64,000 nt of DNA from Ruminococcus sp. (GCA_017543595.1 JAFYFU010000108.1:1-64000); one strand, 5' to 3'. Counted from the first letter of the stretch, positions 1-9,055 are shown. Notes: generated from the letters alone by a model not told the origin. Numbers and translations are program-made.

Positions 1-1
1 A

Positions 2-1912
2 CTATTCATATACTCCCGTACCCGACAACAGCGCAAGCGTAGTTGACAATTCAGGCGGCAGTGTAGTCGATAACGGCGGCGGTATCGTTGACAATGGCGG
101 TGGTGTCGTTGATAACGGCAGCGGTGTCGTTGATAACGGCGGCGGTGTCGTTGATAACGGCGGTGGTGTCGTTGATAATGGCGGTGGCGGCGATTCAGGC
201 GGATATATCGTTGACGGCGGCGGTGTCGATAATGGCGGCGGCGGAGTTGTTGACGGTGGCGGCGGTGTCGTTGACGGCGGAGGAGCTGTTGACGGCGGCG
301 GTGTCGTTGACGGCGGAGGAGTATAATCCTCGGAGTCTGCTATATTTTCAGCTATTTCTTTGAATATCGGGGCGGCGGAATCATTTCCGTAACCGCCGTC
401 CTCATAAAGAACGGTTATGGCATACTTTGGATTTTCCGCAGGAATAAAGCCTGTTATCCATGCATGGCATAATTCCTCATCATTTTCATTGAATTTTCCT
501 GTCTGTGCAGTCGAAGTTTTTGCGCCTGCACGGACATTTTTTGTAAAGGCATTTGATTTTTCACTGACTGCCGAAATCATCATATTTTTGAGCATATCCG
601 CAGTATCGGGATTGATTATCCTTGATTTCTGCGGAATTTTTTCGTCCGAAACGGTTTTCCCGTCAACGGTTATCCCCCTGATTATCCGCATAAACGGGAG
701 TTCTCCGCCGTTTGCAACTGCACAGGTAAAACGGTTTATCTGCAAGGGCGAAGCCGTAAGTTTTCCCTGCCCGAAAGAAAAATTCGCAAGTTCCGCAGGA
801 ATATTCAAATCCTCAGCAGTCGGAAGAACTCCGCCTGCCGAACATATACCCTCACAAAGCTGAATCTGTTTCCCGAAACCGAAAGAGGACGCAAGCCCCC
901 TGAATTTCATTATGTCAAAACTTCTGCTCATGCTTATGAAATAAGTATTGCAGGAATTTTCCAGAGCCTGAGACATATTCTGTCTGCCGTGACCGTCAAG
1001 CTTATGACAGTTGAAAATCTGCCCGAAAATATTTATGCTTCCCGTGCAGTCATATATATAATTTTTATACCCCTCGCTGATACCCTCGCAGGCGGTTACA
1101 AGCTTGAATATCGAACCGACACCATAGGCACATAAGGCACGGTTTATAAGCGGACTGTTTTCATCTTTCAAAGCCTCATCAAGCCTGTACCACTGATACT
1201 GCGGAAAGCTTGCAAGTGCCAGAATATCGCCGTTTTTTACATCTGATACGACAATTGCGCCTTTTTTCATGAAACGCCCTGCATTTTCGCAGATTTCCTG
1301 AATATTCTTATCAATTGTCAGGACTGTTCCCATATCGGAACTTTTACTTTTCCTGACGGATTTTCCGTCCCCTATGAGGACATTCCCGAAACCGTCCGTT
1401 GAATAGGTTACGGAATTTATATTATTGTCATTCCGCAGTATTCTGTCATAAGCGTATTCAATTCCCGAAACTCCTTTATTTTCGGATATATAGCCTATAA
1501 TATGCTGTGCGGTCTGCCTGCCCGAATATCTTTTCGGAATCCTGAAAACCGTAAGCCCTGCGGATTCTTTAAGCCCTGATTTGCAAATGAAAGAAAAAGG
1601 CTTTCCCTCTTTGAATTTCCCGTCAAAATAATTCCTGTCCACGGCATAATCCGATATATCATCATAATTTACGGCACTCGGAACAATTACAGCCTGATAA
1701 TAATATTCCCTGTTCACAAGAGGAATCATATTTCTGTCATATATACTCCCCTGTGATTTGTCGGCATTTATCGTCACAAAAGAATCCGAAATATTTGTTT
1801 TTACATATGAAGTTTCGGACGAAAGATAAAAATACCTCAGAGATATTAAAGTAAAAAGTATAAAAAATACCGCAACAAGAATTATTATTCTGTTTTCTGA
1901 TTTTTTTCTCAT
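2..1912 (-). CDS. Class B penicillin-binding protein with Pro-rich repetitive C-terminal tail
   Basis: Peptidoglycan transpeptidase of the FtsI/PBP2/SpoVD class, acting outside the membrane on wall crosslinking. Visible: one N-terminal membrane anchor (about residues 8-30), the catalytic SxxK motif as SIFK near residue 267, SCN near 320 and KTS (a KTG-box variant, KTSTAQTG) near 465. From about residue 529 to the end the protein is a low-complexity run of PPPLSTT-like heptads; no PASTA domain is seen. I place the start at ATG 1912 (MRKKSENR, directly before the membrane anchor). The open frame continues upstream to a TTG at 1960, but that lies inside a repeat element. There is no Shine-Dalgarno before 1912; the element abuts the ATG. 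The family call is firm; whether it serves division, elongation or sporulation cannot be told. Confidence 0.85.
   Translation of the reverse strand: MRKKSENRIIILVAVFFILFTLISLRYFYLSSETSYVKTNISDSFVTINADKSQGSIYDRNMIPLVNREYYYQAVIVPSAVNYDDISDYAVDRNYFDGKFKEGKPFSFICKSGLKESAGLTVFRIPKRYSGRQTAQHIIGYISENKGVSGIEYAYDRILRNDNNINSVTYSTDGFGNVLIGDGKSVRKSKSSDMGTVLTIDKNIQEICENAGRFMKKGAIVVSDVKNGDILALASFPQYQWYRLDEALKDENSPLINRALCAYGVGSIFKLVTACEGISEGYKNYIYDCTGSINIFGQIFNCHKLDGHGRQNMSQALENSCNTYFISMSRSFDIMKFRGLASSFGFGKQIQLCEGICSAGGVLPTAEDLNIPAELANFSFGQGKLTASPLQINRFTCAVANGGELPFMRIIRGITVDGKTVSDEKIPQKSRIINPDTADMLKNMMISAVSEKSNAFTKNVRAGAKTSTAQTGKFNENDEELCHAWITGFIPAENPKYAITVLYEDGGYGNDSAAPIFKEIAENIADSEDYTPPPSTTPPPSTAPPPSTTPPPPSTTPPPPLSTPPPSTIYPPESPPPPLSTTPPPLSTTPPPLSTTPLPLSTTPPPLSTIPPPLSTTLPPELSTTLALLSGTGVYE
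55..325 (-). repeat. 21-bp coding minisatellite in the PBP tail
   Basis: Imperfect tandem repeats with a 21-bp period built around gtcgttgataacggcggcgg on the + strand, cleanest from about 110 to 185 and more degenerate on both sides. On the coding (minus) strand each unit gives a heptad such as PPPLSTT. The period is a multiple of three, so copy-number change would lengthen or shorten the tail without shifting the frame. Confidence 0.8.
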
Positions 1913-2020
1913 ATTTGAAATGGGGGAAGCCGCCCTTTGGTGCTTGACACATTCACTCAAAAATCAAAGATTTTTTCGTTCATTTGTGTCAAGGGGCGGC
2001 TGTTCCCCCAAACCCCCTGT
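1913..2020 (-). repeat. Nested-palindrome element, G-rich family (copy 1)
   Basis: Read on the minus strand it starts AGGGGGTTTGGGGGA, then GCCGCCCC, then the stem CTTGACACA, core GAACGAAAAAATC..GATTTTTGAGTGA, the closing arm TGTGTCAAG, GGGCGGC and TCCCCCATTTCAAAT. Every arm has its complement, giving three nested stems. It ends immediately before the ATG of the PBP gene. Confidence 0.85.
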
Positions 2021-2044
2021 TTTTTAATATAATTATGCATTAAA

Positions 2045-2082
2045 AATCCCCCTGCTGTATATTATTTACAGCAAAGGGGAAA
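2045..2082 (-). terminator. Rho-independent terminator after dtd
   Basis: On the minus strand, a hairpin with GCTGTAA/TACAGC and CCCC/GGGG pairing is followed by ATTTTTAAT, starting a few bases after the dtd stop. Confidence 0.7.
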
Positions 2083-2086
2083 TTAT

Positions 2087-2521
2087 TTATTCAAGGACAA
2101 TTGTAAACGGTCCGTCATTGCACAAACTTACTTTCATATCCGCACCAAAAACTCCCGTTTCGGTTTTAAAGCCTTTGTTCCTGCAATATTCAACAAAATA
2201 ATTATAAAGCTTTTCAGCCTTTTCGGGATTTCCTGCCTGAATGAAATTCGGTCTGTTGCCTTTACGGCAGTCGGCATAAAGTGTAAACTGCGAAACAACC
2301 AAAATTTCTCCGCCAACGTCCGAAAGAGAAAGATTTATTTTGTCGTTCTCATCTGAAAATATACGCAGTTTCAGAATTTTTTCGGCAAGCCTTTCGCAGT
2401 CTTTTTCGGTATCTTCCTGACCGACACCAAGAAGAATAAGATAGCCTTTGTTTATTTCTCCGCATATATTGCCGTTTACAGAAATACTTGCGGAAGATAC
2501 TCTTTGTAAAACTATTCTCAT
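2087..2521 (-). CDS. dtd: D-aminoacyl-tRNA deacylase
   Basis: Hydrolyses D-amino acids (and glycine misattached to tRNA-Ala) from tRNA, a cytoplasmic proofreading enzyme. The 144-residue length matches the Dtd family, and both signature motifs are present: SQFTLYAD around residue 77 and the C-terminal NDGPFT motif (NGPxT class). Start chosen at ATG 2521 (MRIVLQRV, the usual Dtd N-terminus). An in-frame GTG at 2569 lies within the upstream repeat element and would add 16 element-encoded residues. As with the PBP gene, the element runs right up to the ATG (AAATATGAGAATAG) and leaves no clear Shine-Dalgarno. A terminator follows. Confidence 0.93.
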   Translation of the reverse strand: MRIVLQRVSSASISVNGNICGEINKGYLILLGVGQEDTEKDCERLAEKILKLRIFSDENDKINLSLSDVGGEILVVSQFTLYADCRKGNRPNFIQAGNPEKAEKLYNYFVEYCRNKGFKTETGVFGADMKVSLCNDGPFTIVLE

Positions 2522-2614
2522 ATTTAAAGTCGTCAGATTTGCGCTTTTGGTGCTTGTCATTTCGTTCACTCCGCTATGCTTCGTTCACTCTCATGACAAG
2601 GCGCAAATCTTCCT
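2522..2614 (-). repeat. Nested-palindrome element, A/T-rich family (copy 2)
   Basis: Minus-strand order: AGATTTGCGC, stem CTTGTCAT, core GAGTGAACGAAGCATAGCGG, closing ATGACAAG, then GCGCAAATCT and the right end GACGACTTTAAAT, which abuts the dtd start codon. Both nested stems pair perfectly. Confidence 0.85.
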
Positions 2615-2665
2615 CCTGACCTCCTCGTTAAAATTAAAACAAATGCCCTTTATTATAATTCCGAA

Positions 2666-4636
2666 TTATTTTCTTACGATTTCCATTTCAAAGGGCTTTA
2701 ATTCAAGCTTGTTCTTTCCGACAGAAGAAAGAATACTGTACATTGATTTCGGGAGAGGTATTGCCACTTCCCTTTCGGAATTGTTGAAGAAGAATATATA
2801 TTCATCTCTGCCGTTTGTTCTTGTTGTGACTTCAACTCCTACGGGGAGTCCCTTTAATCTCGGAATACCAGTCTGTTTCATGAGATTTGATGCAAAGCTT
2901 TCATAGAAATCCGAATTGCAGAGCGTTCCGACATAGTATGCAACTCCCGAACAGTATCTGTTAAGTGTTACCGCAGAAGTTCCGCTGTAAAAACTGTCGG
3001 CATATTCGGCATAAGTCCTTGCGGTAGTCGGCTGTATTATATCGCACCACTGACGGCATACATATTCATTTCCTGCAAAATCCTTTATTTTGTTTTCGGA
3101 ATATCCTATCGGGTCATATTCAACAATTTCTGCACCTATAAGTTCCTTGTAAACTGTCGGGAGTTTATCCATAATGCAGTTATTGTTTCCGTCTTTGACA
3201 CCGCTCCTGTGAGTGAGAACAACTGTTCCGCCGTTTATTACATAGCGGTAGATATTCTCGACAGCCTCTTTTTTGTAGACAAACATACTCGGAGCGATTA
3301 CAAGCTTATACCCCGATAAATCCGATTCAGGGGATATTATATCGACATTTGCGCCGTAACGCATAAATGCCTTATGAAAAGTTTTTATTATGTCAAAATA
3401 ATTATAGCCTGCGGTCTGCGGCTGATTTCTCAGGGCATAATCATTGTCGGCACTGTATAATATAGCTATATCGGATACTATCCTTGTGGTATCAATAACA
3501 TCAAGCCTTGAAACTACTTTGCAGAGTTCCGAAAATTCAAAGAATCTTCTGCCTGGTACATTGCTGTGGTCTATAAGTCCGTGCCAGAACATTTCCGCAC
3601 CTTTTACGGCTGTCCTCCAACGGAAATGTATTACCGTATCCGCACCGTGAGCCATAGCCTGCAAACTGTAACCCATAATCATATTGGGCTTTGGTGCAGT
3701 AGACATGGGCGACCAGCTTCCCGTTATTCCGCTCAACTGTTCCATTACCCAGAAATTCTGTTCTTTTATTCCCCTCATGAAATCAAGGTGAAAAGCATGG
3801 GAATAAAGGCTTTCAGGGTCTTTCGGAATATTTATGGGCGGATAGTTGTCATATGAAACAAAATCAAGCTTGTCAAAAAGCTTATAGAAATCAGGGGTAT
3901 TCTCGCAGAACCATGTATTTGTGGTAACAGGAATTTTCGGATTTTCTTTTCTTATCTCAAAGAGAATATCCTTGATATATTCATTCACACTGTTGCAGGT
4001 AAATCTGTACCATTCAAGGCAAAGTGCGGGATTCTGCCATTCTCTCGGATAAGCTGTCGGCGGTTCTATCTGCGAAACATCGCTGTATTCGTTGCTCCAA
4101 ACTTCATTTCCGAACACGAAATTTATATTATTTATATTGTCAAATCTGTCCGTAAGCCAAAGCCTGAATTTTTCCTTGCACTCGTTACAGCAGCACTGAT
4201 ATGCTTCAAGTTCGTTGTCAATCTGCCATGCGATAACGGCAGGTTCTTTTCCGTATCTTATTAAAAGCTGAGAAGTTATATTTCTTGCATATTTCAGGAA
4301 AACAGAAGAATTTATGCACCTGTGACCTCTTATGCCTGTCTGTATTCTTTTTCCGTCCCTTCCAACCTGAATTATTTCGGGGTGTTTCTGATAAAGCCAC
4401 AAGGGCGGACAGTTTGTCGGAATACAGAGTATTATTCCTATTGAATATCTCTTGAATATTTCAATTATTTCGTCAAGCCATTTAAAATTATAATGACCTT
4501 CTTTCGGTTCAAGCTTTGACCATGAAAATTCCGCAAGGCGAACGGCTTTAACTCCTGTTTTCGCCATAAGTTCGGCATCTTTGAGCCATAAAGACTTGTC
4601 CCATTGTTCGGGGTAATAATCTACACCTATCTTCAA
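2666..4636 (-). CDS. GH42 beta-galactosidase
   Basis: Glycoside hydrolase family 42 enzyme that removes terminal beta-galactosyl residues from oligosaccharides; no signal peptide, so cytoplasmic. Visible: the N-terminal TIM barrel starting GVDYYPEQW, acid/base Glu in IAWQIDNELEAY (around residue 145), the Zn-binding cysteine cluster CCCNEC just after it, nucleophile Glu in WVMEQLSG (around 300), then the trimerisation and C-terminal beta domains. About 656 residues, normal for the family. I prefer the TTG at 4636 because AGAGGTGA lies 5 bases upstream of it; the GTG at 4645 overlaps that Shine-Dalgarno. It stands alone, though it could use sugars imported by the ABC transporter at 19.7-23.3 kb. 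Confidence 0.9.
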   Translation of the reverse strand: MKIGVDYYPEQWDKSLWLKDAELMAKTGVKAVRLAEFSWSKLEPKEGHYNFKWLDEIIEIFKRYSIGIILCIPTNCPPLWLYQKHPEIIQVGRDGKRIQTGIRGHRCINSSVFLKYARNITSQLLIRYGKEPAVIAWQIDNELEAYQCCCNECKEKFRLWLTDRFDNINNINFVFGNEVWSNEYSDVSQIEPPTAYPREWQNPALCLEWYRFTCNSVNEYIKDILFEIRKENPKIPVTTNTWFCENTPDFYKLFDKLDFVSYDNYPPINIPKDPESLYSHAFHLDFMRGIKEQNFWVMEQLSGITGSWSPMSTAPKPNMIMGYSLQAMAHGADTVIHFRWRTAVKGAEMFWHGLIDHSNVPGRRFFEFSELCKVVSRLDVIDTTRIVSDIAILYSADNDYALRNQPQTAGYNYFDIIKTFHKAFMRYGANVDIISPESDLSGYKLVIAPSMFVYKKEAVENIYRYVINGGTVVLTHRSGVKDGNNNCIMDKLPTVYKELIGAEIVEYDPIGYSENKIKDFAGNEYVCRQWCDIIQPTTARTYAEYADSFYSGTSAVTLNRYCSGVAYYVGTLCNSDFYESFASNLMKQTGIPRLKGLPVGVEVTTRTNGRDEYIFFFNNSEREVAIPLPKSMYSILSSVGKNKLELKPFEMEIVRK

Positions 4637-4648
4637 TTCAATCACCTC

Positions 4649-4668
4649 TATTTAAAATCGTCAGATTA
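4649..4668 (-). repeat. Solo right end of the A/T-rich element
   Basis: Minus strand AATCTGACGATTTTAAATA, identical to the right terminus of full copies near tgt and the HAD gene, but without the hairpin arms. It sits directly before the AGAGGTGA of the GH42 gene. Confidence 0.7.
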
Positions 4669-4723
4669 ATAATCCAAAATTAGTATAAATATTTAATCAT
4701 ACACTTTTCAGAATAATTCCGAA

Positions 4724-5254
4724 TTACAAATCATATTCTATTATCTGGCAGTTTCCCATAAACCAGTTACTGTATTCAGATGTTGTCATATCATGGAAAT
4801 AAGTTTCTATCATACGGCAAACACCGCCATGACTTACAAGAAGTATATTTTTACCATTATATTTTTTAATAATATCATCAAGGAAACTGTAAACCCTGTG
4901 CGACAACTGCAAAAGGGATTCGCCTGTTTTTCCCATTCTCACGGCGAACAATTCCTTATCAGCCGCAAATATATCACTTCTCTGCTGACCCTCATATTCT
5001 CCGTAGTCCCACTCCCTGAGCCTTTCGTCAAAAATTATTTCCTTACTGCATTTTCCTGCGGCATATTCTGCGGTAGTTTTTGCCCTGAGCATTGGAGAGG
5101 AAATTATAATATCAATATCAAGACTTTTAACTTTTTCCGCAAAAATTTCAGCCTGAGAAATTCCCGTATCATTAAGGGGAATATCCGTAGTGCCTAAAAT
5201 TTTATTTTCCCTATTGAAATCCGTTTCCCCGTGTCTTGCCGAATAAATCTTCAT
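4724..5254 (-). CDS. Histidine phosphatase family protein (phosphoglycerate mutase-like)
   Basis: Single-domain phosphohydrolase of the histidine phosphatase superfamily. The catalytic RHGET motif is at residues 7-11, the second-arm Glu lies in LREWDYGEYEG (around 82-90) and the second catalytic His in LVSHGGVCR (around 140). 176 residues is short, like CobC (alpha-ribazole phosphatase) and small broad-specificity phosphatases; no cobalamin gene is nearby, so the substrate is not assigned. The ATG overlaps the recN stop by four bases (ATGA), so the two are probably translationally coupled. Confidence 0.85.
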   Translation of the reverse strand: MKIYSARHGETDFNRENKILGTTDIPLNDTGISQAEIFAEKVKSLDIDIIISSPMLRAKTTAEYAAGKCSKEIIFDERLREWDYGEYEGQQRSDIFAADKELFAVRMGKTGESLLQLSHRVYSFLDDIIKKYNGKNILLVSHGGVCRMIETYFHDMTTSEYSNWFMGNCQIIEYDL

Positions 5255-6912
5255 ATATTAATTGCCTTTCTGAGTTCTTCACCCGCTGTTTTGAGAATCA
5301 ATTCGCTTGGATTTTCTCCGCCCATAATTCTTGCGATTTCGGCTGTTCTGCCGTCAAAGTCAAGCTGTGTGACATGGGTTTCGGTTCTGTCGTCAATTAT
5401 CTGCTTTTCAATCATAAGGTGATTATCCGCCATTACAGCTATCTGCGAGAGATGAGTAACGCATATGACCTGTCTGACTTTTCCGATTTCACGGAGTTTT
5501 ATGCCGATTTTCTGGGCAGCTTTTCCGCTTACGCCTGTATCTATTTCGTCAAAAATCATAGTCGGGATACTGTCTTTGTCGGCGATTACGCTTTTCAGTG
5601 CAAGCATGATTCTTGAAAGTTCACCGCCTGAGGCAATTTTTGATATGGGCTTTGGTTCTTCGCCCTTGTTTGCTGATATAAGAAATTCGATATTATCCAT
5701 GCCGTTTATGGTGAGTTTTCCTTTTTCGTGCTTTACGCTTATTATAACGCCTGACATATTAAGAAATTCAAGTTCCGCAGTTACCTGTTTTGAAAATTTT
5801 TCTGCGGTTTTCTCACGGTATTCATATAAAGCCTTAGCCTGTTCCGTTACGGTATGCAGGAGATTTTCACGCTTTTCGGAGAGTTTTTTAATTTCGCTGT
5901 CGAAACTTTCAAGCATTACAATCTGCTTGCAGGCATTGTCATATAAATTAACAAGCCCCTCGCAGTCTGCGGAATATTTTCTTTTTAACTTATTTATAAG
6001 TTCAAGGCGTTCGGAGAGATATTCAAGACGCTGACCGTCAAGTTCAACTCTGTCGGCTATTTTTTCAAGTTCCGAGGCTATATCCGAAAGTTCTATTTCA
6101 ACGGCTGAAAGTCTTTCATAGAGGGCTGAAAGTTCCTCATCATCGTCCGTATAGGCTGAAAGTTCCGATTCTGCGGAAACTATCATATCATTTACTGCTT
6201 CCTCGTCCGTTATTATCCTTATAGCGTTATTTATTGAAATTATAGTTTTTTCGGAATTTTTGGCATTGCGGTATTCTTTTTCAAGTTCGTCATCTTCGCC
6301 TGCCTCTATATTCAAATCTCCTATGTCGCTTATTATTTCGTTGAAATATTTTATTTTTTCAATGCGTCCCTGTTCCTGCTTTTTTAACTCACCGAGTTTT
6401 CTTGCGGTCTGCTGTAATTCCCTGAATGTACTGCGGTATTCTTCAAGGAGAGTATTGTCTCCGCCGAAATCGTCAAGTATCTGCAAATGCTTTTCGCTGT
6501 CAAGGAGAATCTGGTTATCGTGCTGACCGTGAATATTTATCAGCATAGAGCCTATTTCCCTGAGAGTAGATGCGGAGGCGGTTCTGCCGTTTATTCTTGA
6601 AACACTTCCGCCGTCAGCGTTTATCTCCCTTGTAAGGCTTATTTCGGAATCGTCATGGGCTATTCCGAGTTCATCGAGTTTTTCGCCGAGTTCATCGGAA
6701 ATTTCTGTGAAAAGTGCGGTTATTACGGCTTTGTCGCAGCCTGTGCGAACAATGTCCTTACTGCTTCTGTGACCGAGTACGGCATTTATACCGTTTATGA
6801 GTATTGATTTACCCGCACCTGTTTCGCCTGTGAAAATATTTAAGTTTTCCGTCAGCGGTATGACGGCTTCTTTTATTACAGCAAGATTTCTGATATAGAT
6901 TTCTTTGAGCAT
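5251..6912 (-). CDS. recN: DNA repair protein RecN
   Basis: SMC-like ATPase that acts early in double-strand break repair. Walker A GETGAGKS is at residues 29-36, coiled-coil arms span roughly 150-370, and the C-terminal ATPase half carries the signature ASGGELSRIMLALK and Walker B MIFDEIDTGVSG. 553 residues is the family's usual length. It closes the conserved Firmicutes block xseA-xseB-ispA-dxs-tlyA-nadK-argR-recN and follows argR by about 14 bases. An AAGGA lies about 11 bases before the ATG. Confidence 0.96.
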   Translation of the reverse strand: MLKEIYIRNLAVIKEAVIPLTENLNIFTGETGAGKSILINGINAVLGHRSSKDIVRTGCDKAVITALFTEISDELGEKLDELGIAHDDSEISLTREINADGGSVSRINGRTASASTLREIGSMLINIHGQHDNQILLDSEKHLQILDDFGGDNTLLEEYRSTFRELQQTARKLGELKKQEQGRIEKIKYFNEIISDIGDLNIEAGEDDELEKEYRNAKNSEKTIISINNAIRIITDEEAVNDMIVSAESELSAYTDDDEELSALYERLSAVEIELSDIASELEKIADRVELDGQRLEYLSERLELINKLKRKYSADCEGLVNLYDNACKQIVMLESFDSEIKKLSEKRENLLHTVTEQAKALYEYREKTAEKFSKQVTAELEFLNMSGVIISVKHEKGKLTINGMDNIEFLISANKGEEPKPISKIASGGELSRIMLALKSVIADKDSIPTMIFDEIDTGVSGKAAQKIGIKLREIGKVRQVICVTHLSQIAVMADNHLMIEKQIIDDRTETHVTQLDFDGRTAEIARIMGGENPSELILKTAGEELRKAINI

Positions 6913-6926
6913 ATATTTATTTATCC

Positions 6927-7370
6927 TTACCTTCTGCTAAAAATTTCGCTCCTGAATTTCTTTGAAAGCTTTTTTGCGTCAGCTTCACTTCTGACAAGTA
7001 TGAAGATAGTGTCATCTCCTGCGATTGTTCCGACAACACCTTCATGCTTTACGGAATCAATAGCCGCACAAGTTCCCTGTGCCATACCTGCACGGCATTT
7101 CAGAACTATTGTATTCATGGCATAGTCAACCGAAACGACTGCTTCTTCAAAAAGGCTTTTTTCCGCAACTGCTGCGGCAGGGAGCGTATACCTGTAAACA
7201 CCGTTTTCATCTCTTTGCTTGACAAGGGACAACTGTTGTATATCTCTTGAAAGTGTCGCCTGTGTGGTCTTTATTCCTTTTTCTTTCAAAAGGGATATAA
7301 GCACTTCCTGAGTGGCGACAGGTTTTTCTGCTATTATTTCAAGTATTGCATCATGTCTGCGATTTTTCAT
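6927..7370 (-). CDS. argR: Arginine repressor ArgR
   Basis: Hexameric arginine-responsive regulator: an N-terminal winged helix (residues 1-70, MKNRRHDAILEIIAEKPV, with recognition segment TTQATLSRDIQQL) and a C-terminal oligomerisation and arginine-binding domain with GTIAGDDTIF near 120. The ATG at 7370 is preferred, with CGGAG about 10 bases upstream; a TTG at 7379 is in frame but too close to that site. 147 residues. Its place between nadK and recN matches ahrC in Bacillus, so it is probably the general arginine regulator although no arg biosynthesis genes are in the window. Confidence 0.93.
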   Translation of the reverse strand: MKNRRHDAILEIIAEKPVATQEVLISLLKEKGIKTTQATLSRDIQQLSLVKQRDENGVYRYTLPAAAVAEKSLFEEAVVSVDYAMNTIVLKCRAGMAQGTCAAIDSVKHEGVVGTIAGDDTIFILVRSEADAKKLSKKFRSEIFSRR

Positions 7371-7401
7371 ATAACTCAATCTCCGTTTACAAAATTCAAT
7401 A

Positions 7402-8256
7402 TTATTTTATCGGTCTGCAAAGTTTACGGCAGAGCGATTCGTGAAAGGAATTGCCTATAAGATTAATAAATTTAACGTTGTTTTTACCTCTTACTATTTC
7501 TATTGAATCATTTTCCCCAAGTTTTCTGTACAGGTCGCCGTCAATGCTTATTACCATTGATTCATCGCCTGACGTTTTATCGGTTATACGCAGTTTTCTT
7601 CCGCATGAAAAAAGTGTTGCCCTCGAAAAAAGAGAGTGCGGACATATCAATGTCATCTCTATACATTCAAGGTCAGGTTCGATAACAGGTCCTCCCGCCG
7701 AAAGTGCATAGGCTGTCGAACCCGAAGGCGTACTTATAAGCACACCGTCCGCACGGTATTTTCCAACAAGATATCCGTCCGAATAAACATCAAAATCACA
7801 TATTCTGAACCCTCCCGATTTTACAGCAACTTCATTAAGGGCGGTATATGTAGTTTTGCCCTCATCGCCCGAAAATGTCACATCAAGGGTCATTCTTTCG
7901 GAGACTTCATAATTTCCGTTTTTGAGCAGAGCAAGCTTGTCAAGCTGGTCGGCTTCAAGTCCCGCCATAAATCCGAGTGTTCCCGTATTTATACCGAGAA
8001 GTTTTGTGTCAGTTCCGATTAAATATTTTGCACATCTTAATATAGTTCCGTCACCGCCGATTGCTATGACGAAATCGGCATTTTTCACAGATACGTCAAT
8101 ATCCTCAAACTTTACAAAAGATTTGTCCGCAAAATTATCCCTGAACTGTCCGCTTATGCTTACCTCAATGCCCGTATAATTCAGCATATCGCAGGTTCGC
8201 CTCGCACAGCCGAGTGCGTTTCTCTTTTGAAAATTGGGATAAAGGACTGCTTTCAT
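7402..8256 (-). CDS. nadK: NAD kinase
   Basis: Phosphorylates NAD to NADP. The nucleotide-binding GGDGT motif is in VIAIGGDGTILR (around residue 68), followed by NTGTLGF and the conserved TPSGSTAYALSAGGP (around 175-190). 284 residues from ATG 8256, which has AAGGGG seven bases upstream; a TTG one codon earlier is possible but less well placed. It sits between tlyA and argR in the conserved block, about 14 bases after the tlyA stop. Confidence 0.95.
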   Translation of the reverse strand: MKAVLYPNFQKRNALGCARRTCDMLNYTGIEVSISGQFRDNFADKSFVKFEDIDVSVKNADFVIAIGGDGTILRCAKYLIGTDTKLLGINTGTLGFMAGLEADQLDKLALLKNGNYEVSERMTLDVTFSGDEGKTTYTALNEVAVKSGGFRICDFDVYSDGYLVGKYRADGVLISTPSGSTAYALSAGGPVIEPDLECIEMTLICPHSLFSRATLFSCGRKLRITDKTSGDESMVISIDGDLYRKLGENDSIEIVRGKNNVKFINLIGNSFHESLCRKLCRPIK

Positions 8257-8269
8257 CAAACCACCCCTT

Positions 8270-9055
8270 TTATAATTCCGTAAAAGCAGTATTTACAATT
8301 TTTCCGAAATCATATTCATATGCACATTCATCTGATTTTTTCAGCAAAGCAAGATATTCAATATTTCCGCTTCCTCCCTTTACAGGCGAATGAGTGAGCA
8401 TATCTGCGGAAAATCCTGTCTGAGCGAATTTTCCGCATAAATCCGACAATATCCTCTCATGAACTTTTCTGTCCTTTACGATTCCTCCCTTGCCAATATC
8501 TTTTCTGCCTGCCTCAAACTGCGGTTTTATCAGCACAGCGGCGCAGGCATTATTTTTAAGAAGTCTGTATATATCAGGCAGGATTTTTTCAAGCGAAATA
8601 AATGAAACGTCCGCACATATGAAATCCGCCTGTCCGCCCGTATCTTCCTCTGTAACGTTCCGTATATCGGTATTTTCCATGTTTATAACACGGCTGTCGT
8701 TTCTTAATTTTTCGGCAAGCTGACCTTTTCCGACATCTACGGCATAGACTTTTTCCGCACCGTGCATAAGCATATATTCCGTGAATCCGCCCGTTGATGC
8801 ACCGATATCAATGCAGATTTTACCGCTGAAATCAATGTTGAAAGCTTCCGCAGCCTTCTGCAATTTCAAAGCCCCACGCCCCACATATATTTCTTTCTCT
8901 GTTGAAATTATATTGTCGTTTTCGGAAACATTGTCGGAGGGCTTTTTAGCCGTTATGCCGTTCACGGTAACAGCACCTGATTTTATCATTTCTTTGGCTC
9001 TTTCCCTGCTCCTTGCTATTCCCCTTGAAACAAGTTCACTGTCAAGTCTCGGCAT
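8270..9055 (-). CDS. tlyA: TlyA family rRNA (cytidine-2'-O)-methyltransferase
   Basis: Predicted 2'-O-methyltransferase for ribosomal RNA. An N-terminal S4 RNA-binding domain (PRLDSELVSRGIARSRERAK) is followed by an FtsJ-like Rossmann methyltransferase with the SAM-binding loop DIGASTGGFTEYML around residue 83. 261 residues, typical. GAGGAG lies just upstream of ATG 9055, and the start overlaps the end of dxs by 14 bases. In Bacillus the equivalent gene (yqxC) occupies the same position. Confidence 0.93.
   Translation of the reverse strand: MPRLDSELVSRGIARSRERAKEMIKSGAVTVNGITAKKPSDNVSENDNIISTEKEIYVGRGALKLQKAAEAFNIDFSGKICIDIGASTGGFTEYMLMHGAEKVYAVDVGKGQLAEKLRNDSRVINMENTDIRNVTEEDTGGQADFICADVSFISLEKILPDIYRLLKNNACAAVLIKPQFEAGRKDIGKGGIVKDRKVHERILSDLCGKFAQTGFSADMLTHSPVKGGSGNIEYLALLKKSDECAYEYDFGKIVNTAFTEL

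Noticed and set aside
88..363. Plus-strand ORF with VSLITAA repeats
   Set aside because: Shadow of the PBP Pro-rich repeat on the opposite strand.
1913..1960. Upstream TTG start for the PBP gene (and GTG 2569 for dtd)
   Set aside because: Both extensions are encoded by the right arm of a repeat element and add no family-like sequence.
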